Positions 1 to 5,763 of a DNA stretch of 7,290 bases are shown here, piece by piece. A program made the translations under genes and the position numbers. The DNA is taken from NCBI GenBank assembly GCA_965603115.1, contig CBFDBT010000138.1, positions 1 to 7,290 of the forward strand, given 5' to 3'. Under the pieces are notes generated by a model. The model saw only the letters and a program-made list of their open reading frames with translations. It did no database searches and was not told the DNA's origin. Position 1 is the stretch's first letter, and each line of letters begins with the position of its first letter. Source of the stretch: CBFDBT01 sp965603115 (GTDB taxonomy: Bacteria > Pseudomonadota > Alphaproteobacteria > Sphingomonadales > Kordiimonadaceae).

Positions 1-1788
1 AATATCAAGCTTAGCTCTGATACCAGCAGCTATCAATTGATCATAAATCTTGTTTGCATAATCATCGGCGTCGCCTGTTATGGTGCAAATCACTACCTGA
101 GTCGGCGCAAGCCACATTGGGAAACGCCCTGTATAATGCTCAATCATAATACCAATGAAGCGCTCTAGGGTGCCAAGAATTGCACGGTGCAACATCACAG
201 GACGGTGGCGAGCACCATCTTCAGCAACATAGGCGGCATCAAGACGCTCGGGCAAAACAAAATCAAGCTGCAAAGTGCCGCACTGCCAAGAGCGACCAAT
301 GGCATCTCTTAGGTGGAATTCAAGCTTAGGTCCATAAAAAGCGCCTTCATTAGGCAAATATTCAAACTCAATACCCGCTTCAACCAGAGCCGCTTCAAGC
401 GCTTGTTCAGCCTTATCCCAAGTATCATCATCCCCCGCGCGCACATCTGGGCGCAGAGCTAGTTTAACCACTACATCGGTAAAACCTAGGTCTTTATATA
501 TGCTGGATAGAAGAGCACAAAAAGCCACACTTTCTTCGGTGATTTGATCTTCACGGCAGAAGATATGCGCGTCATCCTGTGTCATTTGGCGCACCCGCAT
601 TAGCCCGTGCAAGGCACCATGTGCTTCATTTCTATGACAACAGCCAAATTCAGCTAACCGCAAAGGAAGGTCGCGGTAACTTTTAGTCCCTTGTTTGAAA
701 ACCTGAACATGTGCGGGGCAATTCATCGGCTTTAGCGCCATCAGTTTAGCATCACTGCTTATTATGGCTTCATCATCGTCAATGCTTGGCACTTCATCGG
801 GAACCACAAACATATTTTCGCGGAACTTATCCCAGTGACCAGATTGTTCCCAAAATTTACTATCCAGGATTTGCGGTGTTTTAATTTCATTATAGCCAGC
901 GTCTGCGAGGCGCGCTCGGATATATTTTTCAAGCTGTAGCCATATGACATAGCCTTGCGGATGCCAAAAAACAGACCCCTGTGCTTCTTCCTGCAAATGG
1001 AAAAGGTCCATCTCACGGCCCAATTTGCGGTGGTCACGCTTGGCGGCCTCTTCTAAACGGAAGAGATAGGACTTAAGCTCTTTTTTATCACGCCAGCACG
1101 TACCATAAATGCGTGTCAGCATCGCATTTTTGCTATCACCGCGCCAATAAGCTCCAGCTACCTTCATCAATTTAAAAGCGTCCCCAACCTTGGCTGTGCT
1201 AGGCAAGTGAGGTCCGCGACAAAGATCTAACCATTCACCTTGGCGGTAAATGGTAATGGTGTCGCTAGCCGGTAGGTCCTCAATGATTTCGGCTTTATAA
1301 AGCTCACCTTTATCCTTAAAATACTTGATGGCCTTAGCGCGATCCCATTCCTCACGTTCAATAGCGGCGTTTTGCTTAATGATTTCGTGCATCTTCTTTT
1401 CAATGCTCTCAAGATCATCTTCCGTAAAGGGTTTATCGCGGGCAAAATCATAAAAGAAACCATCTTCAATATTTGGGCCGATAGTAACCTGAGTGCCAGG
1501 GAAAAGCGCCTGTACAGCCTCAGCCATAACGTGTGCGCAATCGTGGCGTAAAATATCAAGTGCGCCCTCATCCTTGCGGGTCATGATAGAAACATCACTG
1601 TTTTTAGTAATCTCGCGTGACAAGTCCCACAGCTCACCATCTACATAAATAGCAAGGGCAGCTTTAAGCAAACCAGGGCCAATATCACCCGCCAAGGTCG
1701 CACCCGTCACCGCACTGTCATAGGTGCGCACACTGCCATCAGGCAGTGTTAAATTGACAGAATTACTACTATTGTCTTGGCTACTCAT
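1..1788 (-). CDS. thrS: Threonine--tRNA ligase (ThrRS), C-terminus cut by the window edge
   Basis: This cytoplasmic class II aminoacyl-tRNA synthetase charges tRNA-Thr with threonine and edits mischarged Ser-tRNA. The domains appear in the usual order: an N-terminal TGS domain (about 10-72), the editing domain with HDCAH (82-86) and CRGPH (C190, H194), then the class II catalytic core. The catalytic zinc ligands are C357 in NCPAHV, H408 in QDDAHIFC and H534 in PVMLHRAI, with the same spacing as in E. coli ThrRS (recalled). The motif 2 region CHRNEAHGALHGLMRVR is intact, and the anticodon-binding domain begins near 555. By alignment to E. coli from memory, about 70 C-terminal residues lie beyond the window. 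The frame is unbroken for 596 codons. The start at 1788 has AGGA ten bases upstream; an in-frame ATG at 1806 adds six residues (MQDHNQ) but has no convincing ribosome binding site. A promoter-like -35 box lies just upstream, so the gene is probably transcribed separately from the nuclease. Confidence 0.97.
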   Translation of the reverse strand, partial: MSSQDNSSNSVNLTLPDGSVRTYDSAVTGATLAGDIGPGLLKAALAIYVDGELWDLSREITKNSDVSIMTRKDEGALDILRHDCAHVMAEAVQALFPGTQVTIGPNIEDGFFYDFARDKPFTEDDLESIEKKMHEIIKQNAAIEREEWDRAKAIKYFKDKGELYKAEIIEDLPASDTITIYRQGEWLDLCRGPHLPSTAKVGDAFKLMKVAGAYWRGDSKNAMLTRIYGTCWRDKKELKSYLFRLEEAAKRDHRKLGREMDLFHLQEEAQGSVFWHPQGYVIWLQLEKYIRARLADAGYNEIKTPQILDSKFWEQSGHWDKFRENMFVVPDEVPSIDDDEAIISSDAKLMALKPMNCPAHVQVFKQGTKSYRDLPLRLAEFGCCHRNEAHGALHGLMRVRQMTQDDAHIFCREDQITEESVAFCALLSSIYKDLGFTDVVVKLALRPDVRAGDDDTWDKAEQALEAALVEAGIEFEYLPNEGAFYGPKLEFHLRDAIGRSWQCGTLQLDFVLPERLDAAYVAEDGARHRPVMLHRAILGTLERFIGIMIEHYTGRFPMWLAPTQVVICTITGDADDYANKIYDQLIAAGIRAKLDI

Positions 1789-1825
1789 TTGATTATGGTC
1801 CTGCATTAAAAAAATCACTCATCGC

Positions 1826-1854
1826 GAGTTAACGCTCATGGGCCCTAAAGTCAA
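1826..1854 (-). promoter_or_regulatory. Candidate thrS promoter
   Basis: Reading the minus strand, CTTGACT lies at 1855-1849, a good -35 match of alphaproteobacterial type. The -10 expected 16-17 bases downstream is poor (TTAACT or TAACTC within 1826-1832). If it is used, the leader is about 15-35 bases long depending on which ATG starts thrS. No T-box, attenuator or other leader structure fits in this 118-bp gap. Confidence 0.35.
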
Positions 1855-1906
1855 GCAAGACAAGCCTTTTATTGTGATTAACAGGAATTTATAGCTACAA
1901 GTGAGA

Positions 1907-2566
1907 CTACCACATTTTTCTAATTCTATTTTTCTCAGAGTTAATTTTTGTACCTTCGAGCCGTCCCCATAACTGGATGCCCGCCTCTTCATTTGGTAGA
2001 ATGAAGGACCACATGTGCAAGCGCCCTCTGTTGTTTTCTGTAAGAATAGATTTGAAATAGGCATTCGGCACCGGAACCTTAACTTCATTTTGTGTATTTT
2101 CACCGATAAACTTTACCGGTTGGTCAAAATGAAAGATTGGGCCGCAAATAACATAGGTTTCCAGTATTTTTGACTTATTACTTAATGTTCTGACAGCCTC
2201 TTCCAACTCTTTCCACTTTCTACGATTAAAATTTGGTAGTTGAGGGGACATGTTGGATAGTAGAAAAGTCTCACTATTTTGTATTTCATCTCCACGCTGA
2301 TTTGCACTGGCAACCAGATGACCTCTATCATGTCCAGAGCCTGCGTAATCTTCAAGGTCTGCTCTAAACATTTCAGGTATGCGGTAATCTGGGCGAAAAT
2401 TATCACTTCGCTCTAGCCCTACATTGGTAGGGTCTATAATTTCTAGAGCCCATTTGGCCTGTCGAAAATAATAGGAATATCCCAGTACATAATATCGGTT
2501 GAACATGATTTGATCAGCGGCAGGCATACCGTACCGCGTTTCACGTCTTAAGCTAGGTAGGTCCAT
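1907..2566 (-). CDS. DNA/RNA non-specific endonuclease (NUC1/EndoG family), no signal peptide
   Basis: This 219-residue protein carries the beta-beta-alpha-metal (Endonuclease_NS) fold, which hydrolyses DNA and RNA without sequence specificity using one Mg2+. The signature DRGH is at 80-83, with H83 the general base. N114 (in PNFNRRKW) would bind the metal, E122 lies eight residues later as in Serratia nuclease, and R53 in RSDNF fits the conserved upstream arginine. The N-terminal YYVLGY and the LLSNMSPQ stretch (102-109) are also family-typical. The core looks intact from start to stop, so this is not an obvious pseudogene. The start is well supported by AAGGAG at 2579-2574, seven bases before the ATG. 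Unlike the secreted members, it begins MDLPSLRRET with no hydrophobic leader, suggesting a cytoplasmic enzyme or one exported by another route. It lies 90 bp downstream of the GNAT gene on the same strand, and both are near 42% G+C, below their neighbours. Confidence 0.9.
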   Translation of the reverse strand: MDLPSLRRETRYGMPAADQIMFNRYYVLGYSYYFRQAKWALEIIDPTNVGLERSDNFRPDYRIPEMFRADLEDYAGSGHDRGHLVASANQRGDEIQNSETFLLSNMSPQLPNFNRRKWKELEEAVRTLSNKSKILETYVICGPIFHFDQPVKFIGENTQNEVKVPVPNAYFKSILTENNRGRLHMWSFILPNEEAGIQLWGRLEGTKINSEKNRIRKMW

Positions 2567-2573
2567 GTCATAT

Positions 2574-2579
2574 CTCCTT
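2574..2579 (-). promoter_or_regulatory. Strong ribosome binding site of the nuclease
   Basis: AAGGAG sits seven bases before the ATG at 2566. The 11-base string AAGGAGATATG also occurs before the hydrolase start on the other strand, so this is the host's preferred initiation context. It fixes the nuclease start and so supports the absence of a signal peptide. Confidence 0.8.
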
Positions 2580-2583
2580 GAAA

Positions 2584-2626
2584 AGTTTTAAAACTAGAAA
2601 CTGTTAAAAGGGGGATGTTTTTCTAG
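2584..2626. repeat. Palindrome and inverted repeat in the nuclease leader
   Basis: A perfect 12-bp palindrome, AGTTTTAAAACT, lies at 2584-2595 immediately upstream of the nuclease ribosome binding site. Overlapping it, CTAGAAA (2594-2600) is repeated inverted as TTTCTAG (2620-2626). Either could be an operator, or simply reflect A/T-rich DNA. Upstream, TTGATA (minus strand, 2634-2629) resembles a -35 box, but I see no good -10 at the right distance. Confidence 0.3.
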
Positions 2627-2656
2627 CATATCAAAATACCAGTGGTTTTTCCATAG

Positions 2657-3145
2657 TCATATTTTTTTACTCATGAATAATTCTTGAACCAAAAAACCTT
2701 GATTTTTGTACAGCCTGATAGCATTTTCATTATCGTTAAGCACATATAATTGCATACGAGAAACTCCGAGGGACTTAAGCCGCGTTTCAGCCTCAGCTAT
2801 TAGCCGTTTAGCAAGTCCTTTGCTTCGGTATGGTTCGGCAATAAACAGATCATGAATATCACCGTATTCACGTTTAGATGGGTCAATATAATGCCCCTCT
2901 TCATTTGATACAATTGCGATAAGAAACCCAGCATATTGACCATTATCATCGGCTACAAGAACGAAGCCACCTTGGCTATCTATACGGTCGAGGGTGAAGG
3001 CTAAATGTTTAGCGCCTGCATCAGGGTTTATATTGCGGTCAGGCGACATTGTATGTTCAAATTTATTCAAACTAAGCATCATCTCAGCAAGATTTGATTG
3101 ATCAGCATGTTTTGCATCCCTAATTAGTATATTTTCACCTGACAT
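2657..3145 (-). CDS. GNAT-family N-acetyltransferase
   Basis: This 162-residue single-domain protein transfers an acetyl group from acetyl-CoA to an amine; the substrate cannot be told from sequence. The acetyl-CoA pyrophosphate-binding motif A reads DLFIAEPYRSKGLAKRL (99-115), with the R/Q-x-x-G-x-A core at R107, G110 and A112. Motif B, NAIRLYKNQGF (141-151), is typical of the fold. The length is normal and no export signal is present. The start at 3145 follows a weak GGGG element (3154-3151) at five bases. The gene is transcribed away from the hydrolase and toward the nuclease, 90 bp apart, so the two could share a transcript. Both are low in G+C (about 42%), which suggests they arrived together. 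Hydrolysis of peptides or RNA modification are not indicated; protein, antibiotic or polyamine acetylation all remain possible. Confidence 0.9.
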   Translation of the reverse strand: MSGENILIRDAKHADQSNLAEMMLSLNKFEHTMSPDRNINPDAGAKHLAFTLDRIDSQGGFVLVADDNGQYAGFLIAIVSNEEGHYIDPSKREYGDIHDLFIAEPYRSKGLAKRLIAEAETRLKSLGVSRMQLYVLNDNENAIRLYKNQGFLVQELFMSKKI

Positions 3146-3166
3146 AATAACCCCATTTCATTAAGC

Positions 3167-3200
3167 TTTATAGAGTGATGGGTGATATAAAAAAAGTCAA
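3167..3200 (-). promoter_or_regulatory. Possible promoter elements for the GNAT (and nuclease) genes
   Basis: On the minus strand, TTGACT lies at 3200-3195 and TATAAA at 3172-3167. Each is a good box, but the 22-base spacer is too long for a simple sigma-70 promoter. TATAAA alone would place the transcript start about 15 bases before the GNAT ATG. The call is weak. Confidence 0.25.
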
Positions 3201-3219
3201 TACTGGTAAGAATTTAGGC

Positions 3220-3248
3220 TTGTTGCCGCTTCAATTTCTTCCTATAAA
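3220..3248 (+). promoter_or_regulatory. Candidate promoter of the alpha/beta hydrolase
   Basis: TTGTTG (3220-3225) and TATAAA (3243-3248) are separated by exactly 17 bases, a good sigma-70-type arrangement. The transcript would begin about position 3255, just before the ribosome binding site, giving a leader of about 13 bases. This also argues against the upstream GTG at 3175 as the translation start, because it would lie outside the message. Confidence 0.5.
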
Positions 3249-3255
3249 TATTCCT

Positions 3256-3261
3256 AAGGAG
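3256..3261 (+). promoter_or_regulatory. Ribosome binding site deciding the hydrolase start
   Basis: AAGGAG lies six bases before ATG 3268, an ideal spacing. It favours 3268 over the in-frame GTG at 3175, which would add 31 residues that do not resemble the hydrolase family. Confidence 0.85.
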
Positions 3262-3267
3262 ATATGT

Positions 3268-4023
3268 ATGACAAGCCCCAGCTATTTCAACAGCCCGCAC
3301 GGCACCCGCATTGCCTACCACAAATATGAAGGCACTAAGCCCGGTGTGATTTTTCTTGGCGGCTTTATGTCGGATATGGACGGCGGCAAAGCTTTAGCGC
3401 TTGAATCTCACTGCAAGCGTGAGGGCCGCTCCTTCCTCCGCTTTGACTATCAAGGGCACGGGCAATCAAGTGGGGATTTTGCTGACGGCACCATAGGCCT
3501 TTGGGCAAAGGACGCGCTTAGCGTGCTTGATAATTTAACGCAAGGGCCTCAGGTGCTGGTTGGCAGCTCCATGGGGGGCTGGACATCGCTACTTTGTGCC
3601 AAGGCCCGCCCCAGTCGTGTGAGAGGGTTTGTCGGCATCGCCGCCGCGCCTGATTTCACCACGCGCATGTGGCGCGATGAATTAACTGAAGAACAGCGTC
3701 AATCTATCCTGCAAGAGGGACTGGTGAAGGTACCTACCGACTACGGTCCAGAGCCTTACACACTAACCAAAGCCCTGTTTGATGATGGCTATAATAACCG
3801 CGTCATTCATAAACCGCTGCATCTAGATATTCCTGTGCGCCTTATTCAGGGCACCGCTGATATGGATGTGCCATGGAGAACAGCACTTGATATAGCGAAC
3901 ACGGTTGTTAGCGATGACATTGATGTCATACTCGTGCCGGAGGGCGACCACAGACTTAGCGAACCCCGTGACCTTGCCCGCCTTACCCGCGTGGTTAATG
4001 AAGTGGTGGCATTGGTTGGCTAA
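3268..4023 (+). CDS. Alpha/beta hydrolase, ABHD10-like serine esterase
   Basis: This 251-residue single-domain enzyme is probably a cytoplasmic carboxylester or thioester hydrolase. The nucleophile elbow GSSMGG (99-104) places the catalytic serine at S101. D198 in GTADMDVPW and H228 in EGDHRLS complete the triad. The oxyanion-side strand reads FLGGFMSDM (29-37), followed by FLRFDYQGHGQSSG (56-69). This layout and the serine-aspartate-histidine spacing match what I recall of human mitochondrial ABHD10, a protein depalmitoylase and acyl-glucuronide esterase, whose nearest bacterial relatives are alphaproteobacterial. The actual substrate here is unknown. There is no signal peptide. At about 54% G+C it is typical of the host and clearly richer than the divergent GNAT gene. 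Its stop codon overlaps the stop of the opposing reductase gene, leaving no intergenic terminator. Confidence 0.92.
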   Translation: MTSPSYFNSPHGTRIAYHKYEGTKPGVIFLGGFMSDMDGGKALALESHCKREGRSFLRFDYQGHGQSSGDFADGTIGLWAKDALSVLDNLTQGPQVLVGSSMGGWTSLLCAKARPSRVRGFVGIAAAPDFTTRMWRDELTEEQRQSILQEGLVKVPTDYGPEPYTLTKALFDDGYNNRVIHKPLHLDIPVRLIQGTADMDVPWRTALDIANTVVSDDIDVILVPEGDHRLSEPRDLARLTRVVNEVVALVG

Positions 4024-4880
4024 AAATCTTGCGCTAAAGCTTTCAGGCCTACTTTATAGTTTGGGTATTTCAGTTTTATTGAAAGATCCCGTTTGATCTT
4101 TTCGTTACTTACCCTGCGGCAGCCATCATAAAAACTTAACCCCATCGGGCTAAGGTTTGCTTCTTCGATAGACATTATCTTTGGTGGGGCCATACCCAAA
4201 AGTTGCGCCGCATACCTTATTACCTCATGATTTGCGATAGGTTCATCATCAGAGAGATTGTATATATTTCCCCCATCGGGACTTGTCATAGATGCCGTTA
4301 GAGCAGCAACAATATCCTCAATATGGATGCGGCAAAAAACATGGCCCTTCTTTGATACAGCGCGAGACGTGCCATTTCTAAGCTTGACCATAGCATTACG
4401 GCTGGGCCCATAGATGCCCACAATGCGAAAAATATGCCACGACAGACCGCTATTCATCCATTGTTGCTCAGCCTTTACCCTACGGTGACCACGGTCGTTG
4501 TTAGGCGCAACCGGTGTGTCTTCATCGACCCACGCACCCTGATGATCACCGTAAACAATGGTAGACGAGAGATAGCCAAGCCAGCGCAGGTCTTGCAATG
4601 AAGACACTATAGGTTGGTAAGCTTGAAGAGTTGGGTCTCCCTCACCCAAGGGCGGCACCGTGACAAGAATGTGACTGGCACTTCGTAGCGCGCTCTCCAT
4701 GGCAGCTTGTTCGTGTCCGCAAAAGGCATCAAAGCCTTGTGCGATTAGCTTATCACGCTTGTCTTCACTCCGAACTGTACCACTAACCTTCCAGCCAGCT
4801 TGAAGCAGTGATTCACCCAGCGCGGCACCCACATAGCCAAGACCAAAACAGAATAGATGGTTACAAGCATTAGAGGGCAT
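4020..4880 (-). CDS. YeeZ-like NAD(P)-binding SDR-superfamily protein
   Basis: This is a 286-residue extended-SDR-like Rossmann protein. The dinucleotide-binding loop is GLGYVG (13-18), after a short hydrophobic beta strand. The central segment LSSTIVYGD (104-112) followed by GAWVDEDTP, then FRIVGIYGP (151-159), RIHIEDI (184-190), GNIYNLSDDEP and the late RVSN (256-259) match the order seen in E. coli YeeZ and related epimerase-like proteins. The tyrosine Y110 is not followed by the usual lysine four residues later, so the reaction is uncertain. Cofactor preference and substrate cannot be read from sequence. The start at 4880 is preferred because AGGA lies six bases upstream; an in-frame ATG at 4910 adds MLALKRIGKL but has no ribosome binding site. 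The gene is divergent from the TPR gene and convergent with the hydrolase. Confidence 0.88.
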   Translation of the reverse strand: MPSNACNHLFCFGLGYVGAALGESLLQAGWKVSGTVRSEDKRDKLIAQGFDAFCGHEQAAMESALRSASHILVTVPPLGEGDPTLQAYQPIVSSLQDLRWLGYLSSTIVYGDHQGAWVDEDTPVAPNNDRGHRRVKAEQQWMNSGLSWHIFRIVGIYGPSRNAMVKLRNGTSRAVSKKGHVFCRIHIEDIVAALTASMTSPDGGNIYNLSDDEPIANHEVIRYAAQLLGMAPPKIMSIEEANLSPMGLSFYDGCRRVSNEKIKRDLSIKLKYPNYKVGLKALAQDF

Positions 4881-4911
4881 TAATTTTCCTATTCTTTTAA
4901 GGGCTAACATC

Positions 4912-4938
4912 TTGCTATTGCCGCATTGTCATTATATT
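4912..4938 (+). promoter_or_regulatory. Candidate promoter of the TPR gene, possibly giving a leaderless mRNA
   Basis: TTGCTA (4912-4917) and TATATT (4933-4938) are separated by 15 bases, which is slightly short. Transcription would begin around 4944-4947, at or next to the ATG. No Shine-Dalgarno sequence precedes that ATG (the preceding bases are TTTAACACCT), so the message may be leaderless. Confidence 0.35.
4931..4936 (-). promoter_or_regulatory. -10 box for the YeeZ-like gene
   Basis: A perfect TATAAT lies on the minus strand at 4936-4931. It would start transcription near 4924, about 45 bases before ATG 4880. No good -35 hexamer is visible at 16-18 bases; TTGTAA at 4964-4959 is too far upstream. 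The box overlaps the -10 of the opposing TPR gene. Confidence 0.4.
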
Positions 4939-4946
4939 TAACACCT

Positions 4947-5759
4947 ATGAATATAAAATTACAAATAGCACTTCTAACAATTATCTTGTTTTTTACTCAG
5001 ATAGTTGTTCTCGCCCAAGACACTAGCGAAACCTCGCGCTACGATACCTGTATGCAAATGGCGCATGATAACCCAGCCGAAGCCCTCAATGTTGCGCTTT
5101 TGTGGCAAGAAGATATGGGCGGCGCACCCGCGCGGCACTGCGAAGCTGTCAGTCTATTTAACATAGCCGAATACGGTGAAGCCGGAGCGCGGTTTGAACT
5201 TATAGCAAAAGATATTCGTGTGGGACGTGGTATGCCTATGGTCGACGGAAAGAAAACAGCCGCGGACAGTGCCATGTTTGCCTCGATGCTATCTCAGGCC
5301 GCTCAGGCATGGTTGATGGCCGGCGAGCTTGATCGAGCCCATGATGCTGCCAGTCGGGCTTTGTCGGTGGTTAAAAAGGGCAGCGTTGTGCATATAGAGA
5401 TACTATTGGACCGCGCACAAATCCTGGCGGCAGACGAAGACTATGAGCTTGCCCTTGAGGATATTGATGCAGCCCTGATATATGACGCTCAAAACCTTTT
5501 GGCATTATTGTTCCATGCCGCTGCCAAAAGAGCTATCGGGCTTCTAGGGGATGCCAAAAATTCAATAGACCGCGCTTACGCCATCGACCCTAAAAACCCC
5601 AGCGTCTTACTGGAGCGATCTAACATTGCTTTCATGCTTGGTGATAAAGAAGCTGCACGACAAGACCTGTTGATCATCGTGCGTGACTACCCAGACAGCC
5701 ACGTGGCCCCTTCTGCCCGCATGAATTTAGAACGCATGGCCCTTAAAGAACTAAAATAA
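4947..5759 (+). CDS. Exported tetratricopeptide-repeat (TPR) protein
   Basis: This 270-residue protein begins with a clear Sec signal peptide: one lysine, a long hydrophobic core (about 6-20) and a VVLA cleavage site before Q24, so it should act in the periplasm. Two cysteines, C35 and C65, flank the first helices and could form a disulfide. The rest is helical, with about four TPR-like units at roughly 114-143, 146-180, 181-215 and 216-249. These carry the usual small and large residue pattern, such as AWLMAGELDRAHDAASRAL. TPR units usually scaffold protein contacts, and no enzyme motif is visible, so the partner is unknown. ATG 4947 is chosen because it starts the signal peptide cleanly; a TTG at 4926 would add seven residues and also lacks a ribosome binding site. 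The gene stops 4 bp from the convergent Mur ligase. Confidence 0.87.
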   Translation: MNIKLQIALLTIILFFTQIVVLAQDTSETSRYDTCMQMAHDNPAEALNVALLWQEDMGGAPARHCEAVSLFNIAEYGEAGARFELIAKDIRVGRGMPMVDGKKTAADSAMFASMLSQAAQAWLMAGELDRAHDAASRALSVVKKGSVVHIEILLDRAQILAADEDYELALEDIDAALIYDAQNLLALLFHAAAKRAIGLLGDAKNSIDRAYAIDPKNPSVLLERSNIAFMLGDKEAARQDLLIIVRDYPDSHVAPSARMNLERMALKELK

Positions 5760-5763
5760 CCAT

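Noticed and set aside
762..1571. Short minus-strand ORFs within thrS
   Set aside because: The thrS frame is continuous with all ThrRS motifs, and these are out-of-frame shadows.
1807..1906. Possible T-box or attenuator for thrS
   Set aside because: The gap is too short and holds no stem-loop plus T-run or T-box consensus; only a weak promoter is visible.
1819..2406. Small minus-strand ORFs overlapping the nuclease in other frames
   Set aside because: They show no domain or ribosome binding site and are explained as shadows of the nuclease frame.
3175..3267. In-frame GTG start that would lengthen the hydrolase by 31 residues
   Set aside because: An ideal AAGGAG and a -35/-10 pair lie downstream of it, and the added residues do not resemble the family.
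4881..4910. Upstream ATG for the YeeZ-like protein
   Set aside because: It has no ribosome binding site, while ATG 4880 has AGGA six bases upstream and begins just before the Rossmann strand.
4926..4946. TTG start for the TPR protein
   Set aside because: It gives a less natural signal peptide and overlaps the candidate -10 box.
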